Assembly (NCBI GenBank): GCA_003164715.1
Contig: PLTZ01000054.1
Location: 1-64,000 of the forward strand
Source: Opitutaceae bacterium
Lineage (GTDB): Bacteria; Verrucomicrobiota; Verrucomicrobiia; Opitutales; Opitutaceae
DNA: 64,000 bases
Direction of reading: 5' to 3'
Positions 27,268 through 35,495 of the stretch are shown here, one piece after another (position 1 is the stretch's first letter; the number at the start of each line of letters is the position of its first letter). The notes under the pieces are model-generated. The model ran no database searches, was not told the DNA's origin, and saw only the letters and a program-made list of their open reading frames with translations. The position numbers were made by a program, and so were the translations under genes.

Positions 27268-30200
27268 GGCAGGTGGGCCATCCAGGCTTTGGTCGCGCGG
27301 GAGAGGTACGCCGGGGAGAAGTCCTCGCCGACGAGGGTGAGGTTGGGATTGTACGCGGGGTCGTTCATCAGCAGCGAGCCCCAGGTGTTCATCATATAGT
27401 CGATCTCCGACTGGAAGCGCGCCTTCTTTTCCGGGGTGTCCTCGACGCCGCGCGTGGCGGATTCGTGGTGGTAGAACTCCGCATGGGGGGTCCAGAGGTT
27501 GCGGTAGCCCGCGGCCAGCAGCTTGCAGCACAGGTCCACGTCGTTAAAGGCGATCGGCAGCTCCTTCTCGTTTAACCCGCCGACCTCGAGGAACCTGTCC
27601 TTGCGGATCACCAGGCAGGCCGCCGTTACGGCGCTGTAGTTCTGCACAAGGCGCAGCCGGTTCTTCTGCCCGTGGTCGCCCCGCGGGAACTCCTTGAAGG
27701 GATGCCCGGCGACGCCGCCTAGGCCGAGGACTACGCCAGCGTGCTGGACCGTGTTCAGGGGATAGTAGAGCATCGCCCCCACGGCGCCGATCCCCGGACG
27801 CACGGCCTGGCTCACCATCTCGCTCAGCCAGTCGGAGTTGATGACCTCGATGTCGTTGTTGAGTAGCCCGATCACCTCGCCTCGGGCCTCCCTCACCGCA
27901 AAGTTGTTGATCGCGGAATAGTTGAACGGCTCCCCGTAGCGGACCACCCGGACCCTCGGGTCGGAGCCCCCGGCCGCCTCCGCAAAGAAGGCGATCGTCT
28001 CGGGGTCGTCCGAGTTGTTGTCGACAACGAGGACTTCGAAATTGGGGTAGTCGGTCTTGTCGAGGATGCTCCGGAGCGCCTGCCGGACGAACTTCACCGC
28101 GTTTCGGGTCGGGATGATGAGCGAGACGAGCGGGGCGGGCGAGGGCAGGGGATAGCGAATCCTCCAGTGGTCGCCGGGCACGGGCAGGAGCTCCACCTTC
28201 TCCCCCACGCGCCTGAAATGGTCCTCGAGCGCTATCCGGGCGGCGTCGACGGGGTAGCTCTTCTCCGCCAGCTGGAGCGCGGTCGAACCCGGGACGGCCC
28301 TCCAGTGGTAGAGGAGCTTCGGGATGTGGCGGATCGTGGCCGCCGGGATGCGCTCAACCGTTCTAAGGACGAGGTCCCAGTCCTGGCTTCCCTCATAGCC
28401 CTTGCGGAAGCCACCGAGCCCGCGGATCAGCTCGGTGCGGTACACGGTCAGGTGGGAGATGTAGTTCTGGCCGAGGGCGAGGTCGGGGTTCCAGTCGGGC
28501 TTAAAGTACGGGTCGAACCGCCGGTCCTCCATGTCGATCTTGTCCTCGTCCGAATAGATGAGCTGCGCGTCCGGGTGGAGGTCGAACTCGGCCGCGACCT
28601 CGTAGAGGGCGGTCGGGGAGAGCACGTCGTCGTGGTCGAACAGGGCGACCAGCTCGCCGCTTGCGAGCTCGAGCGCCGTGTTCGTGGCCTCGCAGATGTG
28701 GCCGTTTGAGGGCCGGTAGGCCACCTTGATCCTCGGCTCCTTCGAGGCGTAGCGCTCGATCACCTCGCGGACATGGGGAAGGGTCGAGGCATCGTCCGCG
28801 ATGCACAGCTCCCAGTGGGGATAGACCTGGTCCATGACGGACTGTATCGTCTTGGCGAGGAGGCCCTCGGCCGGGTCGTACACCGGCATGACCACCGAGA
28901 TCACCGGCCGCGTCCGGAACGCCTCGATGTGGCCGCGGATAGCCCTCAAGTCGGCCTCGTCGAGCGCCTCGTGCTGCTCGCACCATTTCTCATAGTCGCT
29001 CTGCTCGGTCGGGTCGCCGGCCTTCCCGACGTGCACCATCTTCTGGAAGAGGGGGCTCCAGCCGTCGTCGTGCTGCACCTCGACAAGCAGCAGGTGGTCG
29101 CCGAGTGCCGTCGGGATGTCGACCTTGATGCCGCTGTACTCGGACTGCTTCATCCCGGTCGACGCCAGGACATCGAGGCGCTTCGAGCCGTAGATGCCCA
29201 CGGTGGTCCTGCCCGCGAACTGCGCGCGGATCCCGCGAATCGGCGCCCCGGAATTTTCGTAGCACCAGCCGAGGAGCAGGAGCTTGTTCGAGGCCGTGCT
29301 CCAGGAGCGCGGGTGGTCGACATTGAAGGTGTAATGGTAGGACCGGCGCGGCGCCTCGGCCTCGGGCGGCGGGGTAGCGGGCGCGGGGCTGGCCGGCGGC
29401 TCCGGCGCGACCCGCGCGACCGGGGCGGGCGCCGAAACCGGCGCCGGGCGGGAACGCCCCGCAATCCGCCGCCAGAGGCGCTCAAAGTCGCGCAGCGGCG
29501 CCGAAAGCTTGTAGGCGCGTGACTGGATGATGGATTTAAGCCGCTCCTCGCGGGCCCTGAGTTCGGTGTCCATATCGAGAATCCGCGCCACCAGGCGCCG
29601 ATGCTCCTCGGAGGCGGCCCGCGCGGCCGCCTGCGCCTCAGCCGAGCGCGCGGCCGCGGCCACCGCCGCCTGCTCCCGCTCGACCCTCGCGAGCTTCTCG
29701 ATGCCGCCGATCCTGGCCTCGAGGTTAAGGATGTGCCTGTCGGAGAGCTTCTTCTGGAGCTTCAGATGACGATCCTGGTGCTCGATCTTCTCCTCGAGGT
29801 TGCGCGCGTGCTGGCTCGTTAGGTCGCGCTGGAGTTCCAGGTGGCGCACGGTCTCCTCAAGCTGCAGCCGCACCGCGTCCCTCGCCGCGGTGGCGCTCGA
29901 CTGCCGCTCATCCTCGATCCTGACAATGTCAGCCAGGCACGCCGCGAGCGCCGCCAGGTCCGCCGCCGCGGCGTTGCGGTCCTTGAGCGGCGCGAAGGCG
30001 TCGGCCAGCTCGTAGGCCGCGGCGGTCAGGTCGGAGCCGTTCGTCGTCCGGATGACCTCCCAGCAGCGCTTCGGTGGCCGGGCTGCGGCCTCGTGGTAGA
30101 CCTTCAGGAGCGCCGCTGTGTTGCGCTCGAGGTCGAAGTGCTTCCGCGCAAACGCCGCGCCCTTCTCGCCAAGCGAGGCGGCGAGCGCCGCGTCGCCAAA

Positions 30201-31241
30201 GACCCGCTCGCAGCAGTCGGCGATGTCGTCGGGGGTTCCGCTGGACAGGAAGATCGCCTCCTCGCCGTCGCGCATCCCGAGTGCGATGTTGGTCGGGGGA
30301 AGGACGACCGGACGGCCGGACGCGAGGTATTCCGGCAGCTTTGACGGCAGGCGGTAGTCGTTAAAGGGGCCGGGGCGCCCCGGCTGCACGAGGACGTCGG
30401 CCAGGGCGAGGAGCCGCGGGAGCCGGGCCTTGGCGATGAACCCGAGGTCGGTCACGTGTGCCTTGAGCTCCGGGGTCAGGCTTTCCTGGAACTGCGGCCG
30501 GTTAAAGCCCGTGCGGACCAAGCGGGTGGGGGTGCCCCTCTGGTTAAGGGTCCGGACGGCTTCGTAGAGTTCCAGCATCTCCGGCTCGTTTGCGAACGTG
30601 TTGCTGCCGGTGAAGACGACCACCTTTTCGCCTTCCTTAAGGCCGAGCTCCCTGCGAAGCGCCGGGTCGGCGGTGGCGGGCCGCAGGTACAGCGGATCGA
30701 CACCGGGCTCCAGGACGGAGAAGGGCACGCCGGCCGGGACAAACTCCCTCAGGCTGTGGACGATGACCGTCGCGGCGTCGGCCAGGCGAAGGAACGTCCG
30801 GTGCCGCAGGGGGTGCGGCAGCCGGTCGGACATGACCGCGTCCAGGTCGCCGAACCCCATCGACCTGAGCTCCATGATGGGCCGCTTCGCATATCCGGAG
30901 ATCAGGTATTCCTCGTTGTCCTCGAGGTGTACGACCAGCCGGGCGCTCGTCGCGGCGACCCTCTGGTAGGAGACGACAAACTTGCGGACGAACTCCCGCG
31001 GCGTCCAGGCGTGGATGACATCGGCCGTCCGCCCGTCGGGGAAGAAGGCGGGGCGCTCGAGGAGCTCGTTATAGAGGGCGGCCGTGAACGCCGGACTAGG
31101 GACAGCCGACAGGCTGTCCATCCCGGAGGGGACCGCCACGACGCACGCGTGTCCCCGGGCGGACAGCGCGCGCGCGAATCCGCCGATGTGGTTCAGGCTG
31201 TTGGTGGTGAAATCGCCGTAGTTGACGAAGAGGATGTTCAC
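27264..31241 (-). CDS. Giant trimodular glycosyltransferase (GT4 + coiled coil + GT2 + GT2)
   Basis: 1325 residues from a GTG at 31241. Residues 1-385 form a GT4-like domain (VVVFTGSNTFANEPEML, RLPSKLPEYLASGRPVVL). Residues about 425-590 form a long charged coiled coil ending in AYKLSAPLRDF, then a Pro/Ala linker (598-632). A beta module follows (about 635-740, LLLLGWCYENSG). The first GT2 domain (about 780-990) has ISVVMPVYDP and DHDD (869-872). The second GT2 domain (about 1038-1270) has SLIIPTRNA and LLNNDIEVI. Such proteins build repeating oligosaccharide units on the cytoplasmic side. The coiled coil could set chain length or assembly. It overlaps the next gene. Confidence 0.85.
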   Translation of the reverse strand: MNILFVNYGDFTTNSLNHIGGFARALSARGHACVVAVPSGMDSLSAVPSPAFTAALYNELLERPAFFPDGRTADVIHAWTPREFVRKFVVSYQRVAATSARLVVHLEDNEEYLISGYAKRPIMELRSMGFGDLDAVMSDRLPHPLRHRTFLRLADAATVIVHSLREFVPAGVPFSVLEPGVDPLYLRPATADPALRRELGLKEGEKVVVFTGSNTFANEPEMLELYEAVRTLNQRGTPTRLVRTGFNRPQFQESLTPELKAHVTDLGFIAKARLPRLLALADVLVQPGRPGPFNDYRLPSKLPEYLASGRPVVLPPTNIALGMRDGEEAIFLSSGTPDDIADCCERVFGDAALAASLGEKGAAFARKHFDLERNTAALLKVYHEAAARPPKRCWEVIRTTNGSDLTAAAYELADAFAPLKDRNAAAADLAALAACLADIVRIEDERQSSATAARDAVRLQLEETVRHLELQRDLTSQHARNLEEKIEHQDRHLKLQKKLSDRHILNLEARIGGIEKLARVEREQAAVAAAARSAEAQAAARAASEEHRRLVARILDMDTELRAREERLKSIIQSRAYKLSAPLRDFERLWRRIAGRSRPAPVSAPAPVARVAPEPPASPAPATPPPEAEAPRRSYHYTFNVDHPRSWSTASNKLLLLGWCYENSGAPIRGIRAQFAGRTTVGIYGSKRLDVLASTGMKQSEYSGIKVDIPTALGDHLLLVEVQHDDGWSPLFQKMVHVGKAGDPTEQSDYEKWCEQHEALDEADLRAIRGHIEAFRTRPVISVVMPVYDPAEGLLAKTIQSVMDQVYPHWELCIADDASTLPHVREVIERYASKEPRIKVAYRPSNGHICEATNTALELASGELVALFDHDDVLSPTALYEVAAEFDLHPDAQLIYSDEDKIDMEDRRFDPYFKPDWNPDLALGQNYISHLTVYRTELIRGLGGFRKGYEGSQDWDLVLRTVERIPAATIRHIPKLLYHWRAVPGSTALQLAEKSYPVDAARIALEDHFRRVGEKVELLPVPGDHWRIRYPLPSPAPLVSLIIPTRNAVKFVRQALRSILDKTDYPNFEVLVVDNNSDDPETIAFFAEAAGGSDPRVRVVRYGEPFNYSAINNFAVREARGEVIGLLNNDIEVINSDWLSEMVSQAVRPGIGAVGAMLYYPLNTVQHAGVVLGLGGVAGHPFKEFPRGDHGQKNRLRLVQNYSAVTAACLVIRKDRFLEVGGLNEKELPIAFNDVDLCCKLLAAGYRNLWTPHAEFYHHESATRGVEDTPEKKARFQSEIDYMMNTWGSLLMNDPAYNPNLTLVGEDFSPAYLSRATKAWMAHLP

Positions 31242-31265
31242 CGTGGGGGAGCCGGGCGCCGGGAA

Positions 31266-32699
31266 TCAGTAGGGCTTGAGCGTGCTGGCGGCGTCGCCGA
31301 CGGCCGCTGACTTCGGCATCGGGAGGTTGTCAAAGCCCCCGGCGAACCGCATCACGACCGCGTCCCAGGGCGTGGCCCCGCGCTGCGAGCGGTTCGGGGT
31401 AAGGCTCCATTCCATGATGGCGGTCGCCATGATACACGGGTCGGCGATGGGGAGCTCGGCGAAGGTGTCCCTCCTGGCCTCGAGCGGGGCCTCAGTCGAA
31501 TCCATGCGCCCGCGGAACTCGGCCTGCGCCGCGTCGTCGGCGCCCGGCGTGCCCGCAGGCGCGTACGCCTTGCGGGCGGCCTCGGCCTTCGTGAGCTCGC
31601 CCGCCTCCGCGTAGAGCTCGATCGCCTTGAGTGCGCACGCGCGCCTGAGCGGCTCCGCCAGGTCGCGGCTTCGCGCATAGGCGGCCACCGCGTCCAGCCG
31701 GCCGGCGTCGGCCAGGCGCGTGAGGTAGGCCTCGTGCGCTTTCACGGGCGCATCCGCCTCGGGGGCGATCCCCTGGGACGCCGCATAGACGGCGAGGAGG
31801 GGGGCGGCCGCCTGCTCGTCTCCGCCGAAGATCTGGCGCGCCGCGGCGCGGATATCGTCCCTGAGCGCGGTGTTCTGGACGGCCAGGTGGACGGTTTGGA
31901 TCGTGGGCCGGGCGGCGCCGTGGAGGCGCTCCATCCGCTCGATCAGCATCTGCCGCTCGACCACGGCGGCGAGCGCCGCCGCTCGGACGGCGCCTGTCGG
32001 GTGGTCGGCGACGAACGTGAACAGGTCGGCGCGCGGCTTGCCCTGGAGCGCGAGGGCCTCGGCTTGGATCGCGTCGAATCCGGCGGCCGCCTTATCCTCG
32101 GGCGTGGCGCCCGCGGAGAGCTTGCGCACCATGTCCTCGGCCCCGTAGATCGCCGCGATCCTGAAGATGCTGCGCAGCAAGAGCGGCCGGTGGACGTCCA
32201 GCACGGGGAAGCGCAGCGCCTCGTTCCACCTTTGCCGGCGGGCAAGGACCTCGAGAATGTTGGCGAGCGCCTCGTCGCGCTTCGCGTCGTTTCGGGTCTC
32301 GTCCCTTCCGTACAGGAAGATGGCGCAGTTGACGTCGTCGAAGGCGCCGATGCGCTTGAGCTCAAGGTTGTAGAGCACCCGCTCCCTGAAGTAGTCGAGC
32401 GCGTAGGGCCCGAGCTTGAGTTCGCCCCGGGCCATGGACCGGGCCGTCGGCGAGTCGGCGTAGACGCGCCGGATCCGGTCGACGTTCGACTGGGCCCGCT
32501 TCCAGTAGAACTGCAGGTAGGCGTAGGAGTAGTTCCCCTCGGCCATGTTGCTGACATAGGCGTTCGCCTCGGCGTAGAGGCGGGCGGCCTCGGCGTTGCC
32601 CGCCTCGGGGCTCGAACCGTCCAGGTTGGCCGCCCCGACGGGCCTAAGGAGGACCGGCGCCAGGGCGAGGAGGCTCAGCAGTCGAAAACGGGTGGACAT
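31266..32699 (-). CDS. Secreted alpha-helical hypothetical protein
   Basis: 477 residues. A cleavable signal peptide is likely (LLSLLALAPVLLRPVGA then ANLDG). The rest is almost entirely helical and Ala-rich, in repeating pairs such as RLYAEANAYVSNMAEG, ALALQGKPRADLF and RACALKAIELYAEAGE, suggesting TPR/HEAT-type solenoid repeats in the periplasm. No catalytic motif. It lies between the transaldolase gene and the giant glycosyltransferase in the same direction, so it may help assembly or export of the glycan, which is speculation. Confidence 0.6.
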   Translation of the reverse strand: MSTRFRLLSLLALAPVLLRPVGAANLDGSSPEAGNAEAARLYAEANAYVSNMAEGNYSYAYLQFYWKRAQSNVDRIRRVYADSPTARSMARGELKLGPYALDYFRERVLYNLELKRIGAFDDVNCAIFLYGRDETRNDAKRDEALANILEVLARRQRWNEALRFPVLDVHRPLLLRSIFRIAAIYGAEDMVRKLSAGATPEDKAAAGFDAIQAEALALQGKPRADLFTFVADHPTGAVRAAALAAVVERQMLIERMERLHGAARPTIQTVHLAVQNTALRDDIRAAARQIFGGDEQAAAPLLAVYAASQGIAPEADAPVKAHEAYLTRLADAGRLDAVAAYARSRDLAEPLRRACALKAIELYAEAGELTKAEAARKAYAPAGTPGADDAAQAEFRGRMDSTEAPLEARRDTFAELPIADPCIMATAIMEWSLTPNRSQRGATPWDAVVMRFAGGFDNLPMPKSAAVGDAASTLKPY

Positions 32700-32706
32700 A
32701 AGTGAA

Positions 32707-32740
32707 CGGGCGGACCCTCACACTTGCAGGTGTCCGCCCG
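32707..32740 (-). terminator. Hairpin between transaldolase-family gene and next gene
   Basis: CGGGCGGAC (32707-32715) pairs perfectly with GTCCGCCCG (32732-32740) over a 16-nt loop, in a 66-nt gap. On the minus strand it lies downstream of the transaldolase-family gene (ends 32766) and just upstream of the start at 32699, followed by TTCACTTATG with few T residues. It could be a weak terminator, an attenuator that lowers downstream expression, or an mRNA end protector. Confidence 0.4.
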
Positions 32741-32765
32741 GAAGGTAAATGACGAAGTGGGTGCG

Positions 32766-33485
32766 TCAGAGCTTGTAACCGCAATCCGCAGCGTCCTTTG
32801 CGAACATCTTGACCGTGTCGAGCGAGAGTTCAGTGAGGTCCATGCCGAACATCTTCGCCGCCTTCCCGAGGATGTCGTGGGGAACCGTGATGATCGCGCA
32901 GCCGCACTCCTCGGCCTGGAAGATGTTGAGGACCTCGCGGGTGCTGGCCCAGAGCAGCTCTGCCTTGGCGTGGCCGTAGAGAAGGGCGCCGCAGGCGCGC
33001 ATGAGCGGGACGGGATCGACGCCTGTGTCCGCAATCCGCCCCGCGAACACCGAAACGACCGACGGGACCGCGGGGTTAAGCGCCTCGGCGACGCCCGCCA
33101 CCTGCCTTAGCGTCAGGATCGCCGTGACGTTCAGCTTAACCCCCTGCGTCGTGAGCTCCTTGATGAGGGGCAGCGAGGACTCGCCGCGCGAGTTGGTGAT
33201 CGGGATCTTGGTGTAGACGTTCTTGCCGAGGGCGGAGATCTTGAGCGCCTGGCGCTTCATGTCGGTGAAGTCGTCCGTGAAGACCTCGAGCGAGATCGGC
33301 TTGGCGGTCACGGTATGCAGGATGTCCTTGGCGAAGGCCTCGTAGTCCTTGATCCCGGCCTTCTTCATCAGGCTCGGGTTCGTCGTCAGGCCCTTGATGT
33401 AGGGCTTGGAATAAAGGTCGAGGATGCCCGCCTTGTCGGCGCCGTCGGCGTAGAGCTGAATCTTGAGGTCATTAAGGGATTTCAT
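32766..33485 (-). CDS. Transaldolase-family enzyme
   Basis: 239 residues, the short TAL/FSA-like branch of the transaldolase superfamily. Motifs are GLTTNPSLM (32-40), SLEVFTDD and VYTKIPITN, which places the Schiff-base Lys at 93, then LNVTAILTL and SVFAGRIADTG. Transaldolases exchange a dihydroxyacetone unit among sugar phosphates. Directly next to the heptose genes, it could feed sedoheptulose 7-phosphate into GmhA, which is inference. The start ATG at 33485 has a TATACT box 6 nt upstream and no clear ribosome-binding site. Confidence 0.87.
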   Translation of the reverse strand: MKSLNDLKIQLYADGADKAGILDLYSKPYIKGLTTNPSLMKKAGIKDYEAFAKDILHTVTAKPISLEVFTDDFTDMKRQALKISALGKNVYTKIPITNSRGESSLPLIKELTTQGVKLNVTAILTLRQVAGVAEALNPAVPSVVSVFAGRIADTGVDPVPLMRACGALLYGHAKAELLWASTREVLNIFQAEECGCAIITVPHDILGKAAKMFGMDLTELSLDTVKMFAKDAADCGYKL

Positions 33486-33491
33486 GGGTAC

Positions 33492-33497
33492 AGTATA
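33492..33497 (-). promoter_or_regulatory. Candidate -10 box for a leaderless transcript
   Basis: On the minus strand TATACT ends 6 nt before the ATG at 33485. That spacing would place the transcript start at or very near the A of the start codon. The 60-nt gap is A/T-rich for this locus. A matching -35 at 17 bp is poor, so the promoter is only suggested. Confidence 0.35.
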
Positions 33498-33545
33498 GAG
33501 ACAATTGAGGTCACCGTTTGCCCCCCCGCAAGGAGATTAAAATCT

Positions 33546-34103
33546 TCAGGCGTGCGCGGCCGCTGCCCGGTCCGCCAGGATAACGGCCACCGCCTCGTGG
33601 AGCGTGCCCACGGTGAAGTCCGGATTTGTAAAATGTTCATCACTATAGCCGTAGTCGATGAAGACGGTCCGGACGCCCGCGCGCTTGCCGCATTCGACGT
33701 CGCGCCACCGGTCGCCGATCATCCACGACCGGGAAAGGTCGAGACCGAGGGCCGCGGCCGCGTCCAGAAGCATGCCTGGGCCGGGTTTGCGCCTCGGGGA
33801 ATCCTCGCCGAGGCCCGGATCGTAGCTCACCTCGACACGCTCGATTTCCGGGATCCGCTCGAGGAGCCGCTCATGCATCGACTCGATGACCTCCTGCGCG
33901 ACCAGGCCGCGGCCGACATCGGGCTGGTTCGTGGCCACCACGAGCGCGAAGCCGGCCGCCTTGAGGGCGCGGCATTCGGCGGCGGCGCCCTCGACGAGCC
34001 GAAAATCCTCCAGCCGCTCCGGCGCATACGGTTTACCGTCCCGAACGAGCTGGACGTTCAGGACCCCGTCGCGGTCCAGGAAGACTGCGGGCCTAAGCGC
34101 CAT
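33546..34103 (-). CDS. gmhB: HAD-IIIA phosphatase, GmhB-like
   Basis: 185 residues. It should remove the 7-phosphate from D-glycero-manno-heptose 1,7-bisphosphate. HAD motifs are complete: FLDRDG with Asp10 and Asp12, VVATNQ (57-60 region), RRKPGPGM with the motif III Lys, and GDRWRD (130-135). The zinc-binding Cys-x-His...Cys-x-Cys loop that precedes RKP in E. coli GmhB is absent: the sequence there is SYDPGLGEDSPRRKP. It is flanked by gmhA (4-nt gap) and the transaldolase-family gene, which supports the heptose role. Confidence 0.85.
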   Translation of the reverse strand: MALRPAVFLDRDGVLNVQLVRDGKPYAPERLEDFRLVEGAAAECRALKAAGFALVVATNQPDVGRGLVAQEVIESMHERLLERIPEIERVEVSYDPGLGEDSPRRKPGPGMLLDAAAALGLDLSRSWMIGDRWRDVECGKRAGVRTVFIDYGYSDEHFTNPDFTVGTLHEAVAVILADRAAAAHA

Positions 34104-34107
34104 CCGC

Positions 34108-34713
34108 TTACGGCTTGGCGGTGACCGACTCCCACTTCGTCTGGTTCACCTTCAGGTCGGGATGTGATACAAACAGGTGCCAGACAATGGCTTGAAATGC
34201 CTCGCTGTGCGGCGTGACGTTGTTGGGGTTCACGGTCGGCACGATGACGCACGCGTCGGCGACCTTGGCGGTGTAGCCGCCGTCCTTGCCCACGATCCCG
34301 ATGATCCGCGCGCCGACCTGCTTTGCGAGCTGGAGCGCGGCGACGAGGTTCGGCGAGACGTTCTTCTCCACGTTGCCGCCGCCTACCGACAGGATGAAGA
34401 GGCAGTCCTTGCTGTTGAGCTTGCTCACCCTCAGCCACTCGACAAACACGCTGGCCCATCCCTCGTCGTTGGTGCGCGCCGTGAGCTCCGAGACATTGTC
34501 CGTCGGGGCATAGGTCTCGATCCCCGCGATCTTGCGAAAGTCGTTCACCGCGTGCGAGGCGTTGGCGGCGCTGCCCCCCACGCCAAGCATGAAGAGCCGC
34601 CCGCCATGCTCCCTCACGGCGCGCAGTTCGGCGACGCACTTATCGCAGTCGGCCGGATTAAGCTTCGCCACGATTTCGGCCGTTTCTTTCAGGTGCTGTG
34701 CTGAGTACGACAT
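34108..34713 (-). CDS. gmhA: Phosphoheptose isomerase-like SIS protein, GmhA
   Basis: 201 residues, one SIS domain. It converts sedoheptulose 7-phosphate to D-glycero-D-manno-heptose 7-phosphate. Motifs: MLGVGGSAANASHAVNDFRK with the phosphate-binding Gly/Ser stretch, LTARTNDEGW with the conserved Glu, SVGGG, and PHSEAFQAIVWHLFV carrying the C-terminal Glu and His. This NDFRKIAG variant is the one I know from GDP-heptose gene sets rather than from ADP-heptose LPS-core genes. Same strand and close spacing with gmhB and hddC. Confidence 0.88.
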   Translation of the reverse strand: MSYSAQHLKETAEIVAKLNPADCDKCVAELRAVREHGGRLFMLGVGGSAANASHAVNDFRKIAGIETYAPTDNVSELTARTNDEGWASVFVEWLRVSKLNSKDCLFILSVGGGNVEKNVSPNLVAALQLAKQVGARIIGIVGKDGGYTAKVADACVIVPTVNPNNVTPHSEAFQAIVWHLFVSHPDLKVNQTKWESVTAKP

Positions 34714-34763
34714 GGGGGTCAGGATGCAAATGGCGGTCCCAAATGCGAGGCGGCAATGGGGGG

Positions 34764-35477
34764 CTACGTGGATTTCTTAAGCAGGCTGTCGAGCTCGCGC
34801 AGGCCGGCGTGCGACCCGACCTCGTAAAACCGCTCCCTAATCTCGAGGCCGGCAAGTTCTCCGCGGCCAAGGAGGGCGCGCTGGACGTCCGAGAGGTCCA
34901 CGACCTCGTTGCGCGCGAAGCCGTCGAACGCCTGGCTCCGGAACACGCCGAGGCCGTAGTCGATGTGCCGCATGGCGGGGAGCCTGTTCTTCTTGTCGTA
35001 CGCCCGGATGGCGCCCGCTTCAAACCAGACGTTGCTTGAGTCGAAGCGCCCGCTGTTCTCAAAGACAGTCATCATCCCGAGCTTGCCGGAAGCGAGGAAG
35101 GCGCGGCCGACGGCGAGGTAGTCGATCGGCAGGTAGCTGTCGCCGTACAGGACGTAGAAGGCGTCCCCGAGCGCCGGCAGCGCCTTGATGAGCGCCCCGC
35201 CGGTCCCGAGGAGCTTCGGCCCGTCGAAGGAGTACGCGATCTCGACCCCCCAGCGCGAGCCGTCGCCGTAGCGCTCGACGATCTTCTCGCCCAGGTAGCC
35301 GACGCACAGCACCAGGCGCCTGAGGCCGGACTTCTTCAGGAGTCGGATCTGGTGCGTGAAGAACGGCTCGCCGGCGACGTCGACCAGGAGCTTGGGGAGG
35401 GTCTCGGTGATCGGCTTGAGGCGGGTGGCGAGCCCCCCCGCGAGGATGGCGACCGGAAGCTCCGCGGGACTTGGCAT
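34764..35477 (-). CDS. hddC: Heptose-1-phosphate guanylyltransferase, HddC-like
   Basis: 237 residues, a sugar-phosphate nucleotidyltransferase. The signature is AILAGGLATRLKPIT with the catalytic Lys in LPKLLVDVAGEPF. GTGGALIKALPAL and LYGDSYLP (metal-binding Asp) follow. By neighbourhood with hddA, gmhA and gmhB it should join GTP and D-glycero-alpha-D-manno-heptose 1-phosphate. A hexose-1-phosphate substrate cannot be excluded from sequence alone. Confidence 0.86.
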   Translation of the reverse strand: MPSPAELPVAILAGGLATRLKPITETLPKLLVDVAGEPFFTHQIRLLKKSGLRRLVLCVGYLGEKIVERYGDGSRWGVEIAYSFDGPKLLGTGGALIKALPALGDAFYVLYGDSYLPIDYLAVGRAFLASGKLGMMTVFENSGRFDSSNVWFEAGAIRAYDKKNRLPAMRHIDYGLGVFRSQAFDGFARNEVVDLSDVQRALLGRGELAGLEIRERFYEVGSHAGLRELDSLLKKST

Positions 35478-35495
35478 CGGTCGGGGGCCGTTAGA

